A DNA stretch of 31,104 bases from JBPOHE01 sp052035915. GTDB taxonomy: Bacteria; Pseudomonadota; Gammaproteobacteria; Chromatiales; Chromatiaceae. The stretch spans positions 1-31,104 of the forward strand of contig JBPOHE010000021.1 in NCBI GenBank assembly GCA_052035915.1, written 5' to 3'. The position numbers and the translations under genes were made by a program. The notes under the pieces are model-generated. The model ran no database searches. It was not told where the DNA came from and saw nothing but the letters and a program-made list of their open reading frames with translations. Numbering within the stretch: position 1 is the stretch's first letter; every line of letters begins with the position of its first letter. Shown here in pieces: positions 15,118 through 22,637 of the stretch.

Positions 15118-17487
15118 ATGACTCGAACCAACCTTCTAACCCAGGCCGTCCGTCTCGGCTGCGTGGCCCTGGCCCCGGCCTCGTCGATGGCCGCCAACGA
15201 GCCGGCCGCCCCGCCGGCGCTGGACCGCACCATGCTGCCCATTCAGCCGCCGCCCCGACCCACCTATACCGAACTGGATATCCGCCAAGTTCCTACCCCG
15301 CCCCATTTTGAGGTGAAGGCCCCGGCCAACGCCCCCAACGTGGTGATCATCCTCATCGACGACCTGGGCTTCGGCGCCACCAGCGCCTTCGGCGGCCCCA
15401 TCGCCACCCCCACCCTGGACCAGTTGGCGGCCAGCGGCCTGCGCTACAACAACTTCCACACCACGGCGCTCAGTTCCCCCACCCGCGCCGCGCTCAAGGC
15501 GGGCCGCAACCACCACACGGTGAACATGGGCTTCATCACCGAGATGGCCACCGGCATGCCGGGCAACACCGGCCAGATCCCCGACGCCACCGCCCCGGTG
15601 GCGGAGATGCTGCGGCTCAACGGCTACAGCACCGGCGCCTTCGGCAAATGGCACGAGACCGCGGTGTGGGAGACCAGCATCTCCGGCCCCTACGACCGCT
15701 GGCCCACTCACCAGGGCTTCGACAAGTTCTACGGCTTCATCGGCGGTGAGACCAACCAGTGGGCGCCCTTCCTGTTCGACGGCGTCACCCAGGTGGAGCT
15801 GCCGGACGACCCCAACTACCACTTCATGAACGACATGACCAATCAGGCCATCGCCTGGATGAAGCACCAGCACGCGATGACCCCCGACCGCCCCTTCTTC
15901 AGCTACTTCGCCCCCGGCGCCACCCACGCCCCGCACCATGTGCCGACGGAGTGGATCGCCAAGTGGAAGGGCAAGTTCGACCAGGGGTGGGACAAGCTGC
16001 GCGAGGAGACCCTGGCCCGCCAGATCAAGCTGGGCGTAGTCCCCGAGGGGACCAAGCTGGCCGCGAAGCCGGAGGCGATCAAGGACTGGGACAAGCTCTC
16101 GGCTGACGAAAAGCGCCTTTTCGCCCACCAGGCCGAGGTCTTCGCCGCCTATCTGGACTACACCGACCACGAGATCGGGCGGATGATCAAGGCCATCGAC
16201 GAGATGGGCGAGCTGGACAATACCCTGATCTTCTACGTGGCCGGCGACAACGGGGCCAGCGCGGAGGGCGGCCCCAACGGCATGTTCAACGAGTACACCT
16301 ACTTCAACGGCGTGGCGGAACAGGTCCCCGACATGCTCAAGCTGATGGACAAGTGGGGCGGCCCGGAGACCTACCCCCACATGGCCGCGGGCTGGGCGGT
16401 GGCCTTCGACTCCCCCTTCGGCTGGACCAAGCAGGTCCCCTCCGACTTCGGCGGCACCCGCAACGGCATGGTGGTCCACTGGCCCAAGGGGATGAAGGCG
16501 CGCAACGAGATTCGCACCCAGTTCAGCCATGTGATCGACGTGGCTCCCACCATCCTGGAGGCCGCCGGCCTGCCCGAGCCCAAGTCGGTGAACGGCACGG
16601 CCCAGATCCCGATGGAAGGAACCAGCCTGGTCTACTCCTTCGACGACGCCAAGGCCAAGGAGCGCCACACCACCCAATACTTCGAGATCGCCGGCAACCG
16701 CGCCATCTACCACGACGGCTGGCTGGCCCGCACCATCCACCGCGCCCCCTGGGAGAAGACCCCCCGCCGGGCGCTGCAAGAGGACATCTGGGAACTCTAC
16801 GACGTGCGCGGCGACTTCAGCCTCGCCAACGACCTGGCCGCCAAGGAGCCGGCCAAGCTCAAGAAGATGCAGGCTCTGTTCATGAAGGAGGCGGAGACCC
16901 ACCACGTCCTACCCATCGACGACCGGGTCTTCGAGCGACTCGACGCCCACGCGGTGGGACGCCCCGAGGTGATGGGCAAGCGCAACTCCATCACCCTGGC
17001 CGAAGGGATGACCGGCATGATGGAAGGGGCCTTCCTCAACGTGAAGAACAAGTCCACCACCATCACCGCCGAGGTCGAGGTCCCCGCGAGCGGCGGCAAC
17101 GGCACCGTGATCGCCCAGGGCGGGCGATTCGGCGGCTGGTCGCTCTATGTGAAGGACGGCGCGCCGGCCTACGACTACAACTTCCTGGGGCTCAAGCACA
17201 CCACCATCGCCGCCGCCAAACCCCTCCCGGCGGGCAAATCCACCATTCGCTTCGACTTCACCTATGACGGCGGCGGCCCAGGCAAGGGGGGCAACGGCGT
17301 CCTGTTCGTGAACGGCGACAAGGTGGCCGAAGGGCGGATCGAGCACACCCAGGCCGGTATCTTCTCCGCCGACGAGACCGCCGACGTGGGGATCGACCTC
17401 GGCACCCCGGTGGTCGAAGCCATCGGCGCCGAGCACAAGTCCAAGTTCACCGGCCACATCCCGAAGGTGACGGTGGAAGTGAAGTAA
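15118..17487 (+). CDS. Periplasmic Ser-type sulfatase (arylsulfatase family)
   Basis: A 789-residue type I sulfatase that hydrolyses a sulfate ester. A signal peptide (cleavage after SSMAA) is followed by the catalytic domain. It has the metal ligands Asp81-Asp82 (ILIDDLGFG), the modification motif Ser119-Ser120-Pro121-Thr122-Arg123 with AALKAGRNHH after it, GKWHET, and FYVAGDNGAS with the second metal-site Asp-Asn. The residue to become formylglycine is Ser, not Cys, which is the class that needs a radical SAM maturase, and one is encoded immediately upstream. The last 140 residues form a beta-rich lectin-like domain (GTVIAQGGRFGGWSLYVKDG). AGGAGG precedes the ATG at 15118; the frame opens at 15067. 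The substrate cannot be read off; the FadL neighbour hints at a hydrophobic aryl or alkyl sulfate. Confidence 0.95.
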   Translation: MTRTNLLTQAVRLGCVALAPASSMAANEPAAPPALDRTMLPIQPPPRPTYTELDIRQVPTPPHFEVKAPANAPNVVIILIDDLGFGATSAFGGPIATPTLDQLAASGLRYNNFHTTALSSPTRAALKAGRNHHTVNMGFITEMATGMPGNTGQIPDATAPVAEMLRLNGYSTGAFGKWHETAVWETSISGPYDRWPTHQGFDKFYGFIGGETNQWAPFLFDGVTQVELPDDPNYHFMNDMTNQAIAWMKHQHAMTPDRPFFSYFAPGATHAPHHVPTEWIAKWKGKFDQGWDKLREETLARQIKLGVVPEGTKLAAKPEAIKDWDKLSADEKRLFAHQAEVFAAYLDYTDHEIGRMIKAIDEMGELDNTLIFYVAGDNGASAEGGPNGMFNEYTYFNGVAEQVPDMLKLMDKWGGPETYPHMAAGWAVAFDSPFGWTKQVPSDFGGTRNGMVVHWPKGMKARNEIRTQFSHVIDVAPTILEAAGLPEPKSVNGTAQIPMEGTSLVYSFDDAKAKERHTTQYFEIAGNRAIYHDGWLARTIHRAPWEKTPRRALQEDIWELYDVRGDFSLANDLAAKEPAKLKKMQALFMKEAETHHVLPIDDRVFERLDAHAVGRPEVMGKRNSITLAEGMTGMMEGAFLNVKNKSTTITAEVEVPASGGNGTVIAQGGRFGGWSLYVKDGAPAYDYNFLGLKHTTIAAAKPLPAGKSTIRFDFTYDGGGPGKGGNGVLFVNGDKVAEGRIEHTQAGIFSADETADVGIDLGTPVVEAIGAEHKSKFTGHIPKVTVEVK

Positions 17488-17502
17488 GGCCAAACCGCCC
17501 GC

Positions 17503-17533
17503 CGAAGTGCAAAGGCAAAGCCTTTGCACTTCG
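17503..17533 (+). terminator. Perfect 14-bp hairpin after the sulfatase gene
   Basis: CGAAGTGCAAAGGC pairs perfectly with GCCTTTGCACTTCG around an AAA loop, 16 bases after the stop codon. No long T-run follows, so it may be a 3'-end-protecting hairpin rather than a classical intrinsic terminator. Confidence 0.6.
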
Positions 17534-17697
17534 TTCCTCAGTCGGCAAACCGACAACCAAGGGGTTCAATCCGGGAAGAAGATTCAAACCAAACTACAAC
17601 GGCCACGGGCGCGGGCGCGCGCTGGGCGTCGCCTGTGGCGCCGTGCCGGCCCCTCCATCGCGGAGGTGAAGGCGATCGCCGAGGAGGGGTTCGTCTA

Positions 17698-17753
17698 TAG
17701 TCACGAGATTCCGGTCCAAAGTGCGATGCCTCTGATCTGAACGGCAGCGAAGA
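17698..17753 (+). repeat. 56-bp inverted repeat, right copy (sulfatase island border)
   Basis: Begins TAGTCACGAGATT and ends CAGCGAAGA. It matches the reverse complement of 10298-10353 at 50 of 56 positions without gaps. Weaker similarity continues about ten bases outward, while the inner edge is sharp. Confidence 0.8.
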
Positions 17754-17878
17754 AGATAGCGCCTCAACCCCTTTGCTCTGCGGAGGCCGGCCATGGATTC
17801 AGAGAAGAATGGTGTATGCCCGGGCTGACCCGTGGCACGCACGCTGGCAATCCCCGGATCAAATCCGAGGCGGCGCTT

Positions 17879-18025
17879 ATACCATTTCCTATTAGTTTAT
17901 CCGCCTGAAAGCCATGGGGTAGGCTGGCGATGAGCGAAGCGAATCCCAGCAAGAAGCTGGGTTTCAGCGCTTCGCGCCTCAACAGCAGCCTACGAATATC
18001 GATAATACCTATCGAGAAATGGTAT
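17879..18025. repeat. Nested palindromic element (about 147 bp)
   Basis: Outer arms ATACCATTTC (17879-17888) and GAAATGGTAT (18016-18025) are perfect reverse complements. They enclose a second inverted repeat, GTAGGCTG (17919) / CAGCCTAC (17986), and a central stem GCGAAGCG...CCCAGC / GCTGGG...GCGCTTCGC. The GC-rich core resembles extragenic repeats seen in many Proteobacteria; the outer arms suggest a MITE. Confidence 0.55.
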
Positions 18026-18042
18026 TACACCCCGCATAGCTC

Positions 18043-18159
18043 CCGGGCACGGGCGTTTGGAGCCGGTTTTTGTTCTCTAATTGAGAGCAATGTAGAAAAA
18101 TATAGTGGTATTGTTCTCGAAAAAAGAACTACAAATGGCCATTTTCAGTCGATGCCCGG
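18043..18159 (+). repeat. Dispersed palindromic element, copy C
   Basis: Left end CCGGGCA at 18043-18049 and right end TGCCCGG at 18153-18159 are perfect reverse complements. First palindrome GTTCTC-TAATT-GAGAGC at 18072-18088 followed by AAT; second GTTCTC-GAAAA-AAGAAC at 18113-18129; spacing 41 bp; right arm 30 bases. Confidence 0.9.
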
Positions 18160-18250
18160 AGGGCTCGATGAGGCGGCCTTTCTCTTGAAACCTTCTCCCG
18201 GCAACGCATTCGGGGCTGGCCTCCGACCACTCGAAAAATAAATCTGATTA

Positions 18251-18273
18251 GCGAGTTAGCTCAGCCAACTCGC
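18251..18273 (-). terminator. Candidate terminator of the nickel/cobalt operon
   Basis: GCGAGTT and AACTCGC form a 7-bp stem around a 9-base loop. Read on the minus strand it lies about 80 bases after the cbiO stop and is followed at a short distance by TTTATTTTT, which fits an intrinsic terminator, if a weak one. Confidence 0.5.
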
Positions 18274-18354
18274 GAATCAAAAAGAAGAATGGATTGCTTC
18301 GGATCGGTAAACGATTATGCGGGTCTAAATGCCTTCCCGACACCGGGAAATCGG

Positions 18355-19101
18355 TCAGGGACGAGTATTCCCGGCTGTATGGCGATGGCGGTGGGCCAGG
18401 TTGGCGGCGATGAGTCCTTCCCGGTCTTCCAGGAAGGGACCGATGGGGCCGTCATAAAGCAGCCGGTGGTCTTCCCCCAGCACCAGGGCCCGACCGCCCA
18501 GTTCGGCGGCGAGGCCGAGATTGTGGGTGGTGGTGAGGATGGTGATCGGCAGTCCGGCGAGGAAATCCACCAGCCAGGCCGTGCTGCGGGGGTCGAGGGC
18601 GGCGGCGGGCTCATCCAGCAACAGCAGTTTGGGTTCCATGACCAGGAGGGCCGCCAAAGCGACCTTTTGCTTCTCGCCGCCGGAGAGGCTGAAGGGTGGA
18701 CGCTCCATGAGGTGTTCCACCCCCAACAGTGCCGCCCAGTGCCGCACCCGTTCCGCCGTATCCCCGAGTTGCCATTGTCGGGGACCGAAGGCGATCTCGT
18801 CCTCGACGCTGGGATTGAACAACATCATATCCGGATTCTGAAACAACAGCGCCACCTGCTGACGAAAGCGCCGGCGAAGTTGGGGTTGTTTGAGCCGCTG
18901 AGGGGTGATGTTCTCGCCCTCGTACTCATAGGTGCCGCGGCTGGGGGTGATGAGCCCGGCCAGGATCTTGAGCAGGGTGGACTTGCCGCTGCCATTGGCG
19001 CCCAGCAGTACCAGTTTTTCGCCGGCGCTGACGCTGAAGCCCAGCTCGCTCAGGCCGGGACCATCGCCATAGGCGTGGGATAACCGCTCCACCCGGATCA
19101 C
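18355..19101 (-). CDS. cbiO: Nickel/cobalt ECF transporter ATPase (CbiO/NikO)
   Basis: A 248-residue ABC ATPase that powers the energy-coupling-factor importer on the cytoplasmic side. All nucleotide-binding motifs are intact: Walker A GANGSGKST (34-42), the Q-loop LFQNPDMMLF, signature SLSGGEKQKVAL (from residue 138), Walker B LLLLDEP (159-165) with the catalytic Glu164, and the switch His in TTTHNL. The LFQNPD.QLF-type Q-loop and FGP segment are characteristic of ECF ATPases. The start at 19101 overlaps the cbiQ stop by four bases. It is the last gene of a six-gene minus-strand operon. Specificity for Ni or Co rests on the neighbouring CbiM. Confidence 0.92.
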   Translation of the reverse strand: MIRVERLSHAYGDGPGLSELGFSVSAGEKLVLLGANGSGKSTLLKILAGLITPSRGTYEYEGENITPQRLKQPQLRRRFRQQVALLFQNPDMMLFNPSVEDEIAFGPRQWQLGDTAERVRHWAALLGVEHLMERPPFSLSGGEKQKVALAALLVMEPKLLLLDEPAAALDPRSTAWLVDFLAGLPITILTTTHNLGLAAELGGRALVLGEDHRLLYDGPIGPFLEDREGLIAANLAHRHRHTAGNTRP

Positions 19102-19652
19102 TGGAAAAATCCCCGCGCCTGCATGGCCTGGGCCGCTTCATGGGCGTTGGCGAGGCTGCGATCCAGGAGCCAGACCGTGGCGGCGGTGGTGAATCGATAA
19201 CGATCGCGCAGACTCGGTGAGTGCGGGCAGCGGCTCTGGAGCGCCAGGCGAAACTCCTCCAGCGTTCGTCGCAGGGACAGGGATTGACTCATGGCCAATA
19301 CCAGCAGATAGCTCAGGCGGGGGGAACGGGCCAGCGCCTTGAAGAGGTTGACCCGCCGCATGAGAAGAAAACCGAGCATGGCCATGAGCAGCACCCTCAG
19401 GTTGAGGCCGATCAGCCAATCCAGGGGGAGCCGATCCAGTAGCCACCAGGAGTAGCCGAGGTAACTCAGGGAGATGGTGCCGCTGAAGGCCAGGGTGGCG
19501 AGGAGGGCCCGGCGCAAGAGGCTGACCAGCTCCTTCCCCGCCAGGAGCGCCGCCAATAACAAACCAAGCAGCAAGGGGAGGGGGGCGGTCAGCCAGGAAG
19601 CGGCGACGAGACCGATCAGATACAGCCACAGCTTGAGGCGGTCGTCAGCCAT
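19098..19652 (-). CDS. cbiQ: ECF transporter transmembrane protein (CbiQ/NikQ)
   Basis: A 184-residue membrane protein, shorter than most CbiQ/EcfT proteins (about 220-260), with five hydrophobic segments. The C-terminal half has the coupling helices that contact the ATPases. The family's Ala-Arg-Gly signature is present in the tail, AQAMQARGFFQ, and an earlier coupling segment is ALARSPRLSYLLVLAMSQSL. It overlaps cbiM by eight bases upstream and cbiO by four bases downstream, so the three are translationally coupled. It links the substrate-binding protein to the ATPase. The shortness seems to come from a reduced N-terminus and loops, not a frameshift. Confidence 0.85.
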   Translation of the reverse strand: MADDRLKLWLYLIGLVAASWLTAPLPLLLGLLLAALLAGKELVSLLRRALLATLAFSGTISLSYLGYSWWLLDRLPLDWLIGLNLRVLLMAMLGFLLMRRVNLFKALARSPRLSYLLVLAMSQSLSLRRTLEEFRLALQSRCPHSPSLRDRYRFTTAATVWLLDRSLANAHEAAQAMQARGFFQ

Positions 19653-20295
19653 GGGAATAGCGTCGACGCAGCCGTGCCACCAGCCGCCAGCCCAGCAGGG
19701 TCAGCACTCCCTCCCCCAGACCCAGCAGGGCATGAGGGATGAGTAGGGCCGGTAGAGTTATCTCCAAGCCGAAAGGAAAATACTGGGGTGAGCCCGTCAG
19801 GCTCCGGGCGATCAGCGGTTGCACACCCAGGGCCAGGGCCAGCAGCAGGGCGGGCAGCACCAGGCCCAGCCAGCCGGCCAGGAAGAGGCCCAGGTCGTGG
19901 TGGCGGTGGCGAAACAGCCGATACATTCCCCGGGCACCCAGGGCGCCGGTGAAGCCCATGGCCAGGGCATTCAGCGGCAGGGTGGTGAGGCCGCCGTCGC
20001 CGAACACCAGGGCCTGGATGATGTAGACCAGCGAGGCCGCCATGAAGGCCGGCCAGAGCCCGAAACAGACCGCCAGCAAGGCGACCCCGGTGACATGGGC
20101 GCTGGTCCCTCCAGGCAGGGGCAGGGCGATGAAACTCATGGCGAAGGAGGCGGCGGTGAGGGAGGCCAACCAGGGCAGACCGGCCTCGTCCAGTTCCCGG
20201 CCGATCCTTTTGGCACCATAGCCCCAGAGCCCGGCGGCCACGCCGTACAGCGGCAGATACATCTGGGGGGCGATAAAACCGTCGGGGATGTGCAT
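19645..20295 (-). CDS. cbiM: Nickel/cobalt ECF substrate-binding membrane protein (CbiM/NikM)
   Basis: A 216-residue integral membrane S-component. The N-terminus MHIPDGFIAPQ is the diagnostic CbiM/NikM feature: His2, together with the free amino end, helps form the square-planar metal site. A further family block is PGGTSAHVTGVALLAVCFG, which carries the second conserved His. Six or so hydrophobic helices follow. It begins ten bases after the barrel protein gene and overlaps cbiQ by eight bases. Ni and Co transporters of this type cannot be separated with certainty by sequence; separate NikK/NikL-like proteins instead of CbiN point to nickel. Confidence 0.92.
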   Translation of the reverse strand: MHIPDGFIAPQMYLPLYGVAAGLWGYGAKRIGRELDEAGLPWLASLTAASFAMSFIALPLPGGTSAHVTGVALLAVCFGLWPAFMAASLVYIIQALVFGDGGLTTLPLNALAMGFTGALGARGMYRLFRHRHHDLGLFLAGWLGLVLPALLLALALGVQPLIARSLTGSPQYFPFGLEITLPALLIPHALLGLGEGVLTLLGWRLVARLRRRYSHG

Positions 20296-20305
20296 GGCCG
20301 GGCGC

Positions 20306-21295
20306 TCAGAACAGGGCCGAAAGGGTCAGGATCAAACGATAACTCTCCTTACCCTCCGCCCCCTGCTGTTGGTCTTCTTCGTTGAGATGGGTCCACAGCG
20401 GCTTTTTCAGTCCCAGCGCCAGACTCAGGTTGTCTTGATACAAGCGCACCCCGGCGACGCCATAGAGGATATCCCCGCCGGTGGCGGTCTCGGGACCGTC
20501 CTGGCTCCGGTCCCGCCCCAGACGCAGATAGTTGGCCTCGAGGGTGCCGTCGAGGCGGAAACGAGATTCCGGGAGGGTCAGCAGACGGTAGGTCAGAGCG
20601 GTATTGGCCCGGGTCTCGGTACCGAAACGCATAGTCTGGCCATCGTCATAGCGGTATTCCTGAAAGCGGATCTGGCCGAGGTCGAACACCGCGGTGGCGT
20701 TGTCGGACACCTGCTTGGAGGCGGTGGCCCCGAGGGAAAAGGCGGGTTTGCCGAAACCCAGGGATTTACCCGGATCGATGCTGCCGTCGCTCAATCGATG
20801 GTTGGCGTCGCCGGTCGGCAGACTGAACCCGCCGTAGAGGGTGAAATGCCAGTCCATGAGATCGTCCAGACTCTCATTGGCCGGCACCAGACGCCAGCCA
20901 TCATCGTATTTGAAGCCGAGCACGCCCATCAGCGAGAGATCGGTGAAGCCCCGGGAATCCAGCCCACCCGGCTCGTCGATCTTGATGTTGTAGGGTTGGA
21001 ACAGATAGAGCGACAGCCAGGGTTTGAGCCCATAGCCCAGGCCGAGCATCCAGTATTGGTTGTAATCGGTCTCGGGATTGGTGGGGTCCGGATCATAGGT
21101 CTTGAACTGGGCGTGATCGACCTTGAGATAGGCGAGCCACTTTCCCTCCGGCAGGGTCGAGGAACTCGAGGTCTCGATGGGTGCCCCCGGACCTTCCAGA
21201 CCGGCGGCGCCGAGGGAGGCGACCCCATGATGGGCCAGGGCTGGGGCGATCAGGCTTGAAGACAAGATGAACGCACTAATTGCTTTTCGAATCAT
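20306..21295 (-). CDS. Outer-membrane beta-barrel protein of the nickel/cobalt operon
   Basis: A 329-residue exported protein with a strong signal peptide ending PALA, so the mature chain should start HHGVASLG. The body has alternating beta strands with aromatic girdle residues (YWMLGLGYGLKPWLSLYLF; FTDLSLMGVLGFKY; DLGQIRFQEYRY) and ends SYRLILTLSALF, with a terminal Phe. It resembles the broad family of transporters related to the MetA phenol-pathway barrels. Being between the NikL-like and CbiM genes (20-base overlap upstream, ten-base gap downstream), it is a good candidate for an outer-membrane pore serving metal uptake; this is inference. AAGGA precedes the ATG at 21295 at a suitable distance. 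No TonB box is seen. Confidence 0.75.
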   Translation of the reverse strand: MIRKAISAFILSSSLIAPALAHHGVASLGAAGLEGPGAPIETSSSSTLPEGKWLAYLKVDHAQFKTYDPDPTNPETDYNQYWMLGLGYGLKPWLSLYLFQPYNIKIDEPGGLDSRGFTDLSLMGVLGFKYDDGWRLVPANESLDDLMDWHFTLYGGFSLPTGDANHRLSDGSIDPGKSLGFGKPAFSLGATASKQVSDNATAVFDLGQIRFQEYRYDDGQTMRFGTETRANTALTYRLLTLPESRFRLDGTLEANYLRLGRDRSQDGPETATGGDILYGVAGVRLYQDNLSLALGLKKPLWTHLNEEDQQQGAEGKESYRLILTLSALF

Positions 21296-21734
21296 TTTTT
21301 TTCCTTATGAATAGGCGCAAAAAACCGAAGACCCCCAGGATCAGGGCCATGCCCACCACCACCCGCCCGTAGCGTTCGTAGAGAGGTCTGTCCACCCCCT
21401 GGACCTGGGCCTCGGCCTCGGTGGCGATGACCACATCCAGCCCGTGCCCATCCTCCGAGATCACCTTGAGACGCCAGCGACCGGCCCGATCCGGCAGAAA
21501 GGCGATGCGCCCCTGGGCGTCGGTCCGCCCGACCTGAACGGGGAGGCGTTCGCCTTCGGGAAAGATCTCGTAGCTCTCGAAAGAAAAAGGGCTGGCGTCG
21601 GCGTAGAAAAGCGTGATGACCACGGCCTGATGGCGGCTCAGCTCGTATTGCAGATCATGTCCCCAGGCGGGCGGGCCGCCGAGCCAGGCCAGCCAGAGCA
21701 GACCGGTTCGCAGTCGGTGAAGTAGCGACTTCAT
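21276..21734 (-). CDS. NikL-like periplasmic/membrane-anchored protein
   Basis: A 152-residue protein with an N-terminal signal sequence ending PAWG, giving a mature start HDLQYELSRHQA. A beta-sandwich-like domain follows (VVITLFYADASPFSFESYEIF; DAQGRIAFLPDRAGRWRLKV), then a single C-terminal membrane helix (VVVGMALILGVFGFLRLFI) and a basic tail. This is the layout of NikL, an accessory component of NikMNKLQO nickel importers. Its ATG overlaps the preceding stop by four bases, and its own end overlaps the barrel protein gene by 20 bases. It probably passes metal to, or stabilises, the CbiM-type S-component. Confidence 0.78.
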   Translation of the reverse strand: MKSLLHRLRTGLLWLAWLGGPPAWGHDLQYELSRHQAVVITLFYADASPFSFESYEIFPEGERLPVQVGRTDAQGRIAFLPDRAGRWRLKVISEDGHGLDVVIATEAEAQVQGVDRPLYERYGRVVVGMALILGVFGFLRLFIRKKNDSKSN

Positions 21735-22420
21735 GGCTGCTCGAAGTGCAGGCTACTGCTGTGGATGGTCTTGTCCGCCCGGCCGTCGTCGAGGGGAAGC
21801 GTCAGGCTGGCCTGGATGAGTTGGAAGCCGGGCTCCTGGAGACGGATATTCACTGCGCCATGCTCATCGGTCACCCCCCTGGGCTTGCCGAAATAGGCCA
21901 CCGTCACCCCCGCCGTCGGCCGGCCCTGGAAAAAGGCCATGAGGTGGAGCTTATCGCCGGGTTTCAACACCAAGGGGTTTTCCTGGGGCACCAGTTCCAG
22001 GTGCGGGGTCAGGGGTCGTTGCAGATCCTGGCTCCAACGGTCGAGACGCTTGACGGCCTCGATCGAACGCCAGGAGTCCATCACCCCGGCGGCTTCGGTC
22101 TTGGGCAGGTTCTTGGTGCCATAGGGGGTCTTGCTCCAATAGCCGCTGGAAGTCAGGAACCAACTCAGGGCGCAGTCGCCTGGCAGCTGCGCCGGATAGG
22201 AGCGCCGCCAGGTCGCTCCGGTATCCCGTCCGCTGTCGTCAAAACAGCGCGCCTCGAGCACCCGCTCGGGCGGATACTCCAGGGTTTTCACCCCTTCATG
22301 ACCGGAACGTTCATGGCCGTAGATCAGGCTGTGGGTCAGGCCGGCGCGCTCGATCCAGAGATCGTGGGCGAGGGCCGGAGCGGCCATCAGACAGGCAAGC
22401 AGCAGGATTCGACTCGACAT
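21731..22420 (-). CDS. DUF4198 / NikK-like periplasmic metal-uptake protein
   Basis: A 229-residue exported protein of the DUF4198 family (PF10670), which includes NikK, an accessory of nickel ECF transporters. The signal peptide ends PALA, and the mature chain begins HDLWIERAG, matching the family's usual HD-x-W start. Other typical blocks are LEARCFDDSGR, LELVPQENPLVLKPGDKL and a GVTVAYFGKPRGVTDEHGAV carboxypeptidase-regulatory-like strand pair. The frame extends to a GTG at 22429, but CAGGAG stands eight bases before the ATG at 22420, which is the better start. It is the first gene of the operon. A perfect TATGAA-N3-TTCATA palindrome lies 43 bases upstream and is a candidate operator. Confidence 0.85.
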   Translation of the reverse strand: MSSRILLLACLMAAPALAHDLWIERAGLTHSLIYGHERSGHEGVKTLEYPPERVLEARCFDDSGRDTGATWRRSYPAQLPGDCALSWFLTSSGYWSKTPYGTKNLPKTEAAGVMDSWRSIEAVKRLDRWSQDLQRPLTPHLELVPQENPLVLKPGDKLHLMAFFQGRPTAGVTVAYFGKPRGVTDEHGAVNIRLQEPGFQLIQASLTLPLDDGRADKTIHSSSLHFEQP

Positions 22421-22463
22421 GGCGGACACTCCTGAAAGGGAATGGCACTAGGATAATAGGCAG

Positions 22464-22478
22464 TATGAAATATTCATA
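22464..22478. promoter_or_regulatory. Candidate operator of the nickel/cobalt operon
   Basis: TATGAA-ATA-TTCATA is a perfect 15-bp dyad in an A/T-rich patch, 43 bases before the first gene. The half-site resembles the GTATGA/TCATAC halves of NikR sites, but the spacing is far shorter, so NikR is not claimed. It may overlap the promoter. Confidence 0.45.
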
Positions 22479-22519
22479 ATACATCATATTGATCCGGGCT
22501 CACCGGCCTTTCCATGTCC

Positions 22520-22637
22520 CCGGGCAGGGCCTGTTTTACCCGTTTATTTGTTCTCCAATAAAGAACAATGACCCTGTAAAATGACTGATAGTTCTCTTTG
22601 AAAGAACGGAAAAGGGCTGTTTTTGGTCGATGCCCGG
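22520..22637 (+). repeat. Dispersed palindromic element, copy D
   Basis: Left end CCGGGCA (22520-22526) and right end TGCCCGG (22631-22637) are perfect reverse complements. First palindrome GTTCTC-CAATA-AAGAAC at 22550-22566 followed by AAT; second GTTCTC-TTTGA-AAGAAC at 22591-22607; spacing 41 bp; right arm 30 bases. It occupies most of the divergent region between the nickel/cobalt operon and mutL (22421-22742), where I see no gene. Confidence 0.9.

Larger units (their letters stand above)
17488..18354. other. Long convergent intergenic region packed with inverted repeats
   Basis: About 870 bases between the sulfatase stop and the 3' end of the ECF operon. No gene is supported. In order it holds a 14-bp perfect hairpin after the sulfatase (17503-17533), the right copy of the 56-bp island border repeat (17698-17753), a nested palindromic element (17879-18025), copy C of the dispersed element (18043-18159), and a hairpin that can end the minus-strand operon (18251-18273). 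Confidence 0.7.

Noticed and set aside
15136..16905. 589-codon open frame opposite the sulfatase gene
   Set aside because: The sulfatase frame has clear catalytic motifs; the antisense frame is low-complexity and arises from C/G-ending codons.
17507..17740. 77-codon frame ending in the right border repeat as a gene
   Set aside because: It starts inside the sulfatase terminator hairpin, has Arg-rich low-complexity content and no ribosome-binding site.
22464..22478. NikR operator
   Set aside because: The half-sites look similar, but NikR sites have a spacer of about 16 bp, not 3; kept only as a generic operator candidate.
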